Shown here in pieces: positions 6,166-12,855 of a stretch of 13,257 nucleotides of DNA. Location: NCBI GenBank assembly GCA_003648575.1, contig QMPN01000061.1:1-13257 (forward strand), in the 5' to 3' direction. How positions within the stretch are numbered: the stretch's first letter is position 1; the number at the start of each line of letters is the position of its first letter. This DNA is from Bacteroidota bacterium (GTDB taxonomy: Bacteria; Bacteroidota; Bacteroidia; Bacteroidales; B18-G4). The translations under genes and the position numbers were made by a program. The notes beneath the pieces are model-generated. The model was not told the DNA's origin. It ran no database searches and saw nothing but the letters and a program-made list of their open reading frames with translations.

Positions 6166-7626
6166 ATGAACGAAGATATCAAGACCCTTATGCCTTCACG
6201 CCTGTGGCACTATTTCGGAGAGATCCTACTTATCCCCAGGCCTAGTAAAAAAGAAGAAAAGATCGCTGCTTACCTTGTGGAGTTCGGCGAAAAGCACGGA
6301 CTGGAAACCATGCGCGATGCCATTGGCAACGTGATCATCCGCAAGCCTGCTACAGCTGGTAAAGAAAATATTAAATCAGTGGTGATGCAAAGCCATATCG
6401 ACATGGTTTGCGAAAAGAACTCAGACAAGGATCACGACTTCGACAATGATCCTATTGAAGCATATATTGAAGATGGCTGGGTCACTGCCAAGGGTACCAC
6501 CCTGGGCGCCGACGACGGCATTGGCGTTGCACTCTCGCTGGCCATACTAGAAGCTGATAATATCGAACATGGACCTATCGAATGCCTTTTCACTATTGAT
6601 GAAGAGACCGGCCTCACCGGTGCATTCGGGCTCGATGCTGAAATACTCAAAAGCCGCACACTGCTCAACCTCGATTCTGAGGACGACGGTCTGATCTTCA
6701 TCGGCTGCGCCGGCGGAAAAGATACATTGGCAGAGATGCCATATAAAAAAGAAAATATCCCGGCAGGGCATTTAAGCTATAAGGTTTCCGTTACCGGGCT
6801 CAAGGGTGGGCACTCCGGCGACGATATCGAGAAAGGACTGGGTAATGCAAATAAGATACTCAACCGTGCCCTCTGGAATGCTGCCAATGACTATGGCTTG
6901 CTCCTCTCCGACTTCGATGCAGGGAACCTGCGCAATGCCATCGCCCGCGAAGGATTTGCAATTGTGATGATTCCGGAAGGACAAGCCAAGGCCTTCGAGG
7001 CATATATTTCAACGTATAACAAGACTATTAAAGCTGAATACCATGCAACAGACCCAGGCGTTGAAGTTGCCTGTGTGAAAACCGATACTCCTGCCTTTAT
7101 CGTCGATAAGGAAACACAGGATAAGCTTTTAAAAGGCATCTATGCATGTCCGCATGGTGTAATCGCCATGTCGCAGGATATTGAAGACTTCGTCGAGACC
7201 TCCACCAACCTGGCTTCTGTAAAATTCAAGGATGATGTGATCGAGTTCACTACCAGCCAACGATCGTCAGTGGAATCTGCTAAAGACGATGTTTGTGCCA
7301 TGGTAGCCTCTGCTCTCCAACTGGCAGGCTTTTCTACCCGCCACACCGACGGATATCCCGGATGGACTCCTAACCCGAAATCAGCTATCGTCGATATTAC
7401 CGCAAAAGTTTATGAAGATCTCTTCAAGGAAAAACCTGCAGTACAGGCCGTTCATGCCGGACTGGAATGCGGACTCATAGGCGATAAATATCCCGATATG
7501 GACATGGTTTCATACGGCCCAACCATACGTGGAGCACACTCTCCCGATGAAAAGATCGAGATAAAAGCTGTAGAAAGATTCTGGGAAATGACCCTGGAAA
7601 TTCTACGCAGAATTCCAAATGAGTAA
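6166..7626 (+). CDS. pepD: Aminoacyl-histidine dipeptidase (peptidase D, M20 family)
   Basis: PepD is a cytosolic zinc enzyme that cleaves dipeptides such as carnosine (beta-Ala-His) and other Xaa-His substrates during peptide use. The 486 residues match the usual length (E. coli 485). Metal-site motifs are intact: SHIDMV with H77 and D79, GADDGIG with D116, IDEETGLTG with E146 and E147, NLDSEDDG with D170/D173 and RGAHSPDE with H458 near the C-terminus. A lid/dimerisation domain lies between about 200 and 380, introduced by GLKGGHSGDDI. The ATG at 6166 gives a normal N-terminus and sits close behind a TAnnTTTG element. Neighbouring genes do not suggest a pathway, and the gene looks monocistronic. 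Identification is firm; exact substrate range is not visible. Confidence 0.95.
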   Translation: MNEDIKTLMPSRLWHYFGEILLIPRPSKKEEKIAAYLVEFGEKHGLETMRDAIGNVIIRKPATAGKENIKSVVMQSHIDMVCEKNSDKDHDFDNDPIEAYIEDGWVTAKGTTLGADDGIGVALSLAILEADNIEHGPIECLFTIDEETGLTGAFGLDAEILKSRTLLNLDSEDDGLIFIGCAGGKDTLAEMPYKKENIPAGHLSYKVSVTGLKGGHSGDDIEKGLGNANKILNRALWNAANDYGLLLSDFDAGNLRNAIAREGFAIVMIPEGQAKAFEAYISTYNKTIKAEYHATDPGVEVACVKTDTPAFIVDKETQDKLLKGIYACPHGVIAMSQDIEDFVETSTNLASVKFKDDVIEFTTSQRSSVESAKDDVCAMVASALQLAGFSTRHTDGYPGWTPNPKSAIVDITAKVYEDLFKEKPAVQAVHAGLECGLIGDKYPDMDMVSYGPTIRGAHSPDEKIEIKAVERFWEMTLEILRRIPNE

Positions 7627-7629
7627 TAC

Positions 7630-7664
7630 TTGCCGGTTCGCGGGACGAGGGCCGGGGTTCGGGG
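7630..7664 (+). repeat. Heptanucleotide repeat tract 2a (five units)
   Basis: Five 7-base units, each ending in GG on the plus strand, start just after the pepD stop. Rephased as GGNNCNN, the fifth base is C in every full unit. The segment 7635-7650 is a copy of the 16-base core close to GGTACGCGGTACGAGG (14 of 16 identical to the inverse of tract 2b). Confidence 0.75.
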
Positions 7665-7708
7665 CTAATTGATCAATTCTACGCACCGCGTGCCTCGTAC
7701 CGCGTACC
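7635..7708. terminator. Imperfect inverted repeat between convergent genes, possible bidirectional terminator
   Basis: Bases 7635-7650 and 7693-7708 are complementary at 14 of 16 positions, with a 42-base loop. The element lies between the ends of pepD (plus strand) and the beta-barrel gene (minus strand). No T tract follows on either strand, so intrinsic termination is uncertain; it could instead protect 3' ends. Confidence 0.3.
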
Positions 7709-7709
7709 A
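7682..7709 (-). repeat. Heptanucleotide repeat tract 2b (four units), inverted
   Basis: Four exact 7-base units each begin CG on the plus strand and have CC at positions 5-6. On the minus strand they read as GGNNCNN units. It is the inverted partner of tract 2a and of tract 3. Confidence 0.75.
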
Positions 7710-7711
7710 GT

Positions 7712-8290
7712 CTATATCCCTACTCCCACTCCTATCCGGAATATAGGATTGCTGTATGGCGTGTTGATGTCGTCGAGAATGTTCCAAAGTACAGAAATTC
7801 CAACAAATGCATTTTGTCCTATCCATTGCCGATAGCCGCCCCCGACAAAGAGGCCAGATACCCAATTACGTACTTTAATTATTTCTCCATTGGGAGCAAT
7901 AGACTCTGCGTATTCATAATTCAATGCTTCATATTCGGCATGCAGGAAAAGGTCGTTGAAGAAAAAGAGATAATAGCGTACAAAACCTGCGAGGCCGAAG
8001 TTATTCGTCGAATATTTTAGCGGAGAATCGTTATAGCGGTAGTAAGTATAGGTGAAGCGGCTGCCAACATCAAAACTAGGACTGAGGCGATAGCCAACTA
8101 CAGGAGAAACAATTAAGCTTGTAGAATAAGATGATATCCCAAAACCCAGTCCACCTCCTATATAGAGTCTTTTCTGCATTTTGAAATCATCGTTCTTGCC
8201 GGATGAGCCCTGTTGGCCAAACTGGCTGAAAGCACTGCTGCTTATTAAAAACAGAACGAGTAATAGAGATAAAGCTTTATTATTTATCAT
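7712..8290 (-). CDS. Small outer-membrane beta-barrel protein
   Basis: The 192-residue protein starts with a Sec signal peptide (NNKALSLLLVLFLISSSAFS, predicted cut after S22 before Q). The mature part alternates polar and aromatic/hydrophobic residues in strands separated by short turns. Examples are KRLYIGGGLGFGISSYS, RFTYTYYRYNDSP, FGLAGFVRYYLF and FVGGGYRQWIG, and it ends with FRIGVGVGI, a typical last strand of a small porin-like barrel of about eight strands. Proteins of this kind are common in Bacteroidota; substrate and role are unknown. The gene is on the opposite strand to its neighbours, convergent with pepD and divergent from the lipoprotein gene. It is bracketed by oppositely oriented copies of the heptad core. 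Confidence 0.85.
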   Translation of the reverse strand: MINNKALSLLLVLFLISSSAFSQFGQQGSSGKNDDFKMQKRLYIGGGLGFGISSYSTSLIVSPVVGYRLSPSFDVGSRFTYTYYRYNDSPLKYSTNNFGLAGFVRYYLFFFNDLFLHAEYEALNYEYAESIAPNGEIIKVRNWVSGLFVGGGYRQWIGQNAFVGISVLWNILDDINTPYSNPIFRIGVGVGI

Positions 8291-8311
8291 TTGTTTGTTT
8301 ATTTTCTTCTA

Positions 8312-8319
8312 CAAATATA
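8312..8319 (-). promoter_or_regulatory. -7 promoter element of the beta-barrel gene
   Basis: Read on the minus strand the element is TATATTTG, a perfect TAnnTTTG match, 21 bases upstream of the ATG at 8290. The predicted leader is about 18 bases. No TTG was found at the usual -33 distance. Confidence 0.5.
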
Positions 8320-8393
8320 ATTGAATAAAGAAAAACTTTGCGATTAATGCTAAACAATATTCTTTAGTTGATAACGTACATAATAGGAAATAA

Positions 8394-8442
8394 GGTATGC
8401 GGTGCGAGGGACGCAGAATTCGGCACCCGGTACTCGGAACTA
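8394..8442 (+). repeat. Heptanucleotide repeat tract 3 (seven units)
   Basis: Seven exact 7-base units run from 8394 to 8442; six begin with GG and the fourth begins with AG. Five have C at the fifth base. Bases 8394-8414 match the inverse of 7688-7708 at 18 of 21 positions. The tract sits in the divergent gap, immediately upstream of the beta-helix lipoprotein promoter region. Confidence 0.78.
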
Positions 8443-8447
8443 TTAAT

Positions 8448-8455
8448 TATCTTTA
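8448..8455 (+). promoter_or_regulatory. Candidate -7 element of the beta-helix lipoprotein gene
   Basis: TATCTTTA differs from TAnnTTTG only at the last base and lies nine bases before the ATG at 8465. If used, the leader would be about six bases. The -33 region would lie inside heptad tract 3, and no TTG is present there. Confidence 0.3.
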
Positions 8456-8464
8456 CAGTCGTTA

Positions 8465-9925
8465 ATGAAGAGACATTTCAAATATATAATATGGCTTCTG
8501 ATCCTGGCAGGAATAAGCATTGTCAGCTGCAGGAAAGAGAACAAGATCGATGACAACCCCTCGCTCAAGCTGGTATTTTCAACTGATTCCATCATTTTTG
8601 ATACAGTCTTTACCACAGTAGGATCTATCACCAGGTCCCTGAAGGTTTACAACAATCACGATAAGGCAGTCAACATCTCCTCCATACGCCTGATGGGCGG
8701 TGAAGCCTCATTCTATCGCCTCAACATCGACGGACAATCGGCTGTACAGCAAAATGATATTGAAGTAGCCGGGAATGACAGCGTATTTGTTTTTGTACGT
8801 GTTACAATCGACCCCACCTCAGGAATGACTCCATTCGTTGTCTCGGATGAGATCTCTTTTATTACCAACGGGAATGAGCAAAAAGTTGTGCTCGCTGCCT
8901 GGGGGCAGGATGCACATTACATTCTTGCCGACAAAAGTATTGGCAGCCTGAAGTATAAGATAGTGGCTGCAGAAGACAGCATAGTCACCTGGCCTGCCGA
9001 CAAACCTTACCTGGTGTATGGTTATGCGGTGGTGGATTCAACCGGCAGGCTGATCATTGAAGCCGGGGCACAGGTCCATTTTCATAATAAGTCGGGCTTA
9101 TGGGTTTATAAAGGCGGCAGCCTGAAAGTAAGTGGCACACAGGAAGAGCCTGTCGTATTCCAGCAAGACCGGCTGGAGCCTTATTTTCGTGACCTTCCCG
9201 GACAATGGGACAGGATATGGCTGAACGAAGGCAGTGTGAACAACGAGATCAACTATGCCGTGATCCGGAACGGATTTATCGGCCTGCAGGCCGAAACGCT
9301 GCAGGAGCCTATGGGCAATCAGCTCGTGCTTACCAATACCATTATCGAAAACATGAGCGGTATTGGCATACTCGGAAGGTATTATGCCATACAGGGCATC
9401 AATAATGTGGTGGCCAACTGCGGGCAGCTAGGCATATTGCTGCAGGGTGGATCCTACGACTTCAGACAATGCACCTTCGGAAACTATTTTAAAGATGGTG
9501 TTCGCCAGGATCCAAATATGGCCATCACCAATTATTACCTGGATCCTAATGAGGTGCTCTATGTTTATAATCTCGACGCATACTTTGGTAACAGCATCAT
9601 TTATGGCAATAAAGATGAGGAAATGCTCCTCGACTCTGATGAACAGGGCGACTATTCATATGTCTTCGACCATTGCCTGCTCAAAACAAGTATGAATATT
9701 TCCAATGATACGGTCTTCCCCGGATGTATAAAAAACCAGGATCCCATATTTGTTGATGTCGACAACAACAATCTCGCCCTCGACTCCCTTTCCCCCGGTA
9801 TCGATATGGGCAGCCTTGGTGTGATAAACACATCGCTCTTTCCAGCTGTGATCGACAAGGACATCCTCGGGATTAGCAGGATCGCCTCACCGGATATGGG
9901 AGCATATGAATATATTCCAGAATAA
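8465..9925 (+). CDS. Secreted lipoprotein with Ig-like and right-handed beta-helix domains
   Basis: The 486-residue protein begins with a lipoprotein signal: KRHFKYIIWLLILAGISIVS, then C22 as the lipidated cysteine. Residues about 33-147 form an Ig-like/abnormal-spindle-type beta domain (FDTVFTTVGSITRSLKVYN). A segment at about 200-232 (GAQVHFHNKSGLWVYKGGSL, then GTQEEPVVF) is the typical entry into a parallel beta-helix. The helix covers about 255-400, with turns such as NEINYAVIRNGFIGLQ. The tail (SPGIDMG, then SPDMGAYEY at 475-483) is the ending common to many beta-helix surface proteins. The protein is probably anchored in the outer membrane; no catalytic residues are visible, so carbohydrate or surface binding is only a guess. 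The gene looks monocistronic and ends in a hairpin terminator. Confidence 0.85.
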   Translation: MKRHFKYIIWLLILAGISIVSCRKENKIDDNPSLKLVFSTDSIIFDTVFTTVGSITRSLKVYNNHDKAVNISSIRLMGGEASFYRLNIDGQSAVQQNDIEVAGNDSVFVFVRVTIDPTSGMTPFVVSDEISFITNGNEQKVVLAAWGQDAHYILADKSIGSLKYKIVAAEDSIVTWPADKPYLVYGYAVVDSTGRLIIEAGAQVHFHNKSGLWVYKGGSLKVSGTQEEPVVFQQDRLEPYFRDLPGQWDRIWLNEGSVNNEINYAVIRNGFIGLQAETLQEPMGNQLVLTNTIIENMSGIGILGRYYAIQGINNVVANCGQLGILLQGGSYDFRQCTFGNYFKDGVRQDPNMAITNYYLDPNEVLYVYNLDAYFGNSIIYGNKDEEMLLDSDEQGDYSYVFDHCLLKTSMNISNDTVFPGCIKNQDPIFVDVDNNNLALDSLSPGIDMGSLGVINTSLFPAVIDKDILGISRIASPDMGAYEYIPE

Positions 9926-9980
9926 GTTCGAAGTGTGGAGTTCGGAGTTTGGAATAAACTGCGAACTCCGAACTCCGAAT
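9925..9980 (+). repeat. Heptanucleotide repeat tract 4 (eight units, self-complementary)
   Basis: Eight 7-base units begin at the last base of the preceding stop codon. The first four follow AGTTCGG-like units on the plus strand; the last three are the reverse complement (TCCGAAC-like), with one spacer unit at 9953-9959. The tract is therefore an inverted repeat made of heptads. Confidence 0.78.
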
Positions 9981-9984
9981 TTTT
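9937..9984 (+). terminator. Intrinsic terminator built from heptad repeats
   Basis: GGAGTTCGGAGTT (9937-9949) pairs perfectly with AACTCCGAACTCC (9964-9976); with one G-U and one G-C pair inside, the stem reaches 15 base pairs. A tract of five T follows at 9980-9984. It would end transcription of the beta-helix lipoprotein gene and is immediately followed by the galM promoter. Confidence 0.7.
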
Positions 9985-9986
9985 AC

Positions 9987-9994
9987 TATTTTTG
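9987..9994 (+). promoter_or_regulatory. -7 promoter element of galM and the GT-C gene
   Basis: TATTTTTG is a perfect TAnnTTTG element 21 bases before the galM ATG, giving a leader of about 18 bases. It begins three bases after the terminator T tract. The -33 position falls in the right arm of the hairpin, with no TTG. Confidence 0.5.
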
Positions 9995-10015
9995 ACCCTC
10001 ACTAAATAACTTCCC

Positions 10016-11146
10016 ATGAAAGGAATTTTCAAGTCTGTACTACCGCTGCTATTGATATTCGTACTGGCAGGCTGTATGCAAGAACAAACAGAAAAAAAAT
10101 CAACGAAAGAATTCATGAAGATCACGAAAGAAAAATTCGGAATGGTGGATAGTACAGAGGTATTCCTCTTCACACTCACCAATGATCAAGGCATGGTGGT
10201 AAAGATCACCAATTATGGTGGGATCGTCACCTCCATCATGGCACCGGATAAAGACGGAAAATTGGCAGATGTAGTACTTGGATTTGATAATCTCGAATCC
10301 TACCTCGGTGGTCATCCGTATTTCGGATGCATCGTAGGGCGCTATGGCAACCGTATTGCTAACGGGAAATTCGCTGTTGATGGAGAAGAATACACCCTGG
10401 CACAAAATAACGATATGAACCACCTTCACGGGGGTATCAAAGGCTTCGACAAGGTAGTTTGGGATGCCGAAGAAATGCCAAGGGGAGATACATCTTCACT
10501 GCGGCTGAGATATATCAGCCCTGATGGGGAAGAAGGATACCCGGGAAATCTTCGCACAAGCGTCATCTATTCACTAACCAACAATAATGAGTTGATCATA
10601 GATTACAGAGCGAAGACCGATAAAACCGGTCCGCTTAACCTGACCCATCACTCCTATTTCAACTTGAGCGGGACACAGGAGAATGCCCTTGACCACAGGC
10701 TCACTATTGCTGCATATAAATATGTAGTGGTAAACGAAAACCTCATCCCAACCGGCGAACTCAGGGATGTAAGAGGAACCGACATGGATTTCACCTCCAC
10801 ACATAAGATCGGAGAACGTATAAACAATGTCCCGGGAGGATACGACCACACTTATGTACTTATCAATGACGGTAATTTGATGAAGGTTGCCGACTTTTAT
10901 CACCCTGCAAGTGGAAGGGCTGTTGAAGTATTCACCACTGAGCCCGGCATACAGTTTTATTCAGGGAATTTCCTGGATGGCAGTCTTGTTGGAAAAGACA
11001 GTATAGTGTATAATCAACATCATGGCTTTTGCCTGGAAACACAACATTTTCCTGATTCACCTAACCAGGACAGGTTTCCTTCCACCCTGCTCAGGCCCGG
11101 AGAAAAATTCAAGTCCACTACAATCTATAAATTCACAACAAAATAA
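10016..11146 (+). CDS. galM: Lipoprotein-type galactose mutarotase (aldose 1-epimerase)
   Basis: GalM interconverts the alpha and beta anomers of galactose and related sugars. The 376-residue protein opens with a lipoprotein signal ending LAGC (C20), so it acts outside the cytoplasm, unlike the E. coli enzyme. The catalytic fold covers about 45-370. Key motifs are IVGRYGNRIANGKF (106-119), HLHGG (136-140, H138), THHSYFNLSG with H212 as the likely catalytic acid, GGYDHTYVL, and LETQHFPDSPNQ with E341 as the likely catalytic base. The lipobox and a charged spacer (about 21-40) fit a periplasmic or surface-anchored enzyme. It starts behind a TAnnTTTG element and ends eight bases before the GT-C gene, so the two are probably cotranscribed. 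Family is firm; substrate is inferred. Confidence 0.94.
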   Translation: MKGIFKSVLPLLLIFVLAGCMQEQTEKKSTKEFMKITKEKFGMVDSTEVFLFTLTNDQGMVVKITNYGGIVTSIMAPDKDGKLADVVLGFDNLESYLGGHPYFGCIVGRYGNRIANGKFAVDGEEYTLAQNNDMNHLHGGIKGFDKVVWDAEEMPRGDTSSLRLRYISPDGEEGYPGNLRTSVIYSLTNNNELIIDYRAKTDKTGPLNLTHHSYFNLSGTQENALDHRLTIAAYKYVVVNENLIPTGELRDVRGTDMDFTSTHKIGERINNVPGGYDHTYVLINDGNLMKVADFYHPASGRAVEVFTTEPGIQFYSGNFLDGSLVGKDSIVYNQHHGFCLETQHFPDSPNQDRFPSTLLRPGEKFKSTTIYKFTTK

Positions 11147-11154
11147 GACAAAGC

Positions 11155-12846
11155 GTGGGAAAGAAAGTTATCCTTGAAGATAAAAGCGAAAAGAAGTACA
11201 TAAAGTATCTCGTACCTCTTTTAATTATCATTGCTGCCCTATTCATTTATAACACTTCACTGGAATACAATTTCCTCGACGGTTGGGACGATACCGAATA
11301 TCTTACAGATCCCGGTGTTCAGGAAGGGGATGCCAGAGAGATCTTCTCCAATTACCACCTGGGCATGTACCAGCCATTGCCGGTGCTTAGCCTGGCGATG
11401 AACTACAGAAGTGCAGGTGTCAATGCACAGGCATATCATGCCACCAACCTTTTCCTGCATGTCATCAATATATTCCTGGTATGGCTCTTATTGTTAAGCC
11501 TTAGCAAAAGGAAAACCATTGCCGGAATAGGGGCATTCCTCTTTGCCCTCCATCCAATGAATGTGGAAGCGGTAGTCTGGATCTCCGCAAGAAGCACCTT
11601 GCTGTTCACGGCATTCTATGTTGGTGGATTGATTACTTACCTGAAATACTCTGAAAACAAAAAGCCACTATATTTTGGCCTGACACTCCTGCTGGCAATA
11701 CTGGCATTTTTCTCCAAGTCGCTAGCCATGAGTTTCCCTTTTGTGTTGCTTGTTATCGACTATTACAGGGGAAGGACATGGAGCAACAGGCTTTGGCTGG
11801 AAAAGACCCCCTTTCTTGCCCTTTCGATTATATTCGGTTTTATAGCCATCAATGCAGCAGAAAATTTCGGACATATCACTGAGCTTGCCAGCGACTATAA
11901 TCTGCTCGATCGCTTTTTCATCTTATGCCATACATATGATTTCTACCTGGTAAAACTAATAGTCCCCATTAAGCTTTCAAGCATCTATGCATACCCGGAT
12001 ATGGGCAGCGGATCACTTCCGATCCTGTATTATTTTAGTGCGATCATCCCGCTGGGCCTGATATACCTGATATACCGCTTTTGGAACAAGCAAAGGGAGA
12101 TCATCGCAGGACTCCTCTTTTTTACTTTTGCCATTGCGCCTGTCCTGCCACTGTTCTGGTCGAGGATCTTCGTAGCTGCCGACCGCTATGCCTACCTCTC
12201 ATTCATTGGCCTGTTCCTGATCATTGGCATCATAATCGACAGGGTTTTTAGCAAGAAACTGATTCCTCAGGGCTCCCTGAAATATGGGTTTATAGGCATT
12301 CTCCTTTTTTATGGCATCTTCCTCGGCTATACGGCCATGATACAAACCGGATACTGGAAGACAGCGCCTATGCTGCTTTACCGGGCGGTAGTATTGAGTG
12401 AATCCAGTCAGGCGAAAGCCCTGGCCTATTTCTACCGCGGCAATGCATACCAAAATATTGCTAAACAAGAACGCATGGAAGGCTACCAGAGCAGGAATGT
12501 AGAACTTTTGAAAAGATCACGCACCTCATATTGGAAGACCGTGAAGGATTATGACTCTACCCTGGTTCACAATCCAGAACATATGTTGGCCTATGCCAAC
12601 CGGGGCATGGTTTACATTGATGTATCGCAGTATGATACAGCATACCGGAAGAAATACATCAACCTGGCCCTTCAGGATTTCAATAAAGCCATCAGTCTCG
12701 ATCCCGAATATGCCGACAATTACTACAATCTGGGCTGGACATACTATGTTGCCGGCGACCTTCCAAAGGCATGTGAATTGTGGAAAAAAGCTGATGAGTT
12801 GGGATCGATAATGGCTTCTCAACCTCTGCAGCAATACTGCAAATAA
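11155..12846 (+). CDS. Polytopic GT-C/TMTC-like membrane protein with C-terminal TPR repeats
   Basis: The 563-residue protein has about ten membrane segments in residues 16-400, then a soluble region with TPR repeats (about 420-555). GT-C glycosyltransferase features are a first-loop acidic motif (DGWDDTEYL, D45-D46), HATNLFLHVINIF at 95-107 and FALHPMNVEAVVWISARS at 130-147. These match prokaryotic relatives of the TMTC O-mannosyltransferases, which use lipid-linked sugars. The TPR part ends LPKACELWKKADELGS, common in Bacteroidota. Donor and acceptor are unknown. The start is GTG at 11155, eight bases after galM; no in-frame ATG precedes the first membrane helix, so GTG is the best start. 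Its coupling to galM suggests a role in extracytoplasmic glycan work, which is an inference. Confidence 0.85.
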   Translation: MGKKVILEDKSEKKYIKYLVPLLIIIAALFIYNTSLEYNFLDGWDDTEYLTDPGVQEGDAREIFSNYHLGMYQPLPVLSLAMNYRSAGVNAQAYHATNLFLHVINIFLVWLLLLSLSKRKTIAGIGAFLFALHPMNVEAVVWISARSTLLFTAFYVGGLITYLKYSENKKPLYFGLTLLLAILAFFSKSLAMSFPFVLLVIDYYRGRTWSNRLWLEKTPFLALSIIFGFIAINAAENFGHITELASDYNLLDRFFILCHTYDFYLVKLIVPIKLSSIYAYPDMGSGSLPILYYFSAIIPLGLIYLIYRFWNKQREIIAGLLFFTFAIAPVLPLFWSRIFVAADRYAYLSFIGLFLIIGIIIDRVFSKKLIPQGSLKYGFIGILLFYGIFLGYTAMIQTGYWKTAPMLLYRAVVLSESSQAKALAYFYRGNAYQNIAKQERMEGYQSRNVELLKRSRTSYWKTVKDYDSTLVHNPEHMLAYANRGMVYIDVSQYDTAYRKKYINLALQDFNKAISLDPEYADNYYNLGWTYYVAGDLPKACELWKKADELGSIMASQPLQQYCK

Positions 12847-12855
12847 TAAACCCTG

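Noticed and set aside
6084..8442. Heptad tracts considered as a CRISPR array
   Set aside because: Units are 7 bases, degenerate and contiguous without spacers, and no cas gene is present.
9652..10182. Minus-strand frame of 176 codons across the lipoprotein-galM gap
   Set aside because: It runs through a terminator, a promoter and two well-supported genes on the other strand; the part over the heptad repeat reads as low-complexity sequence.
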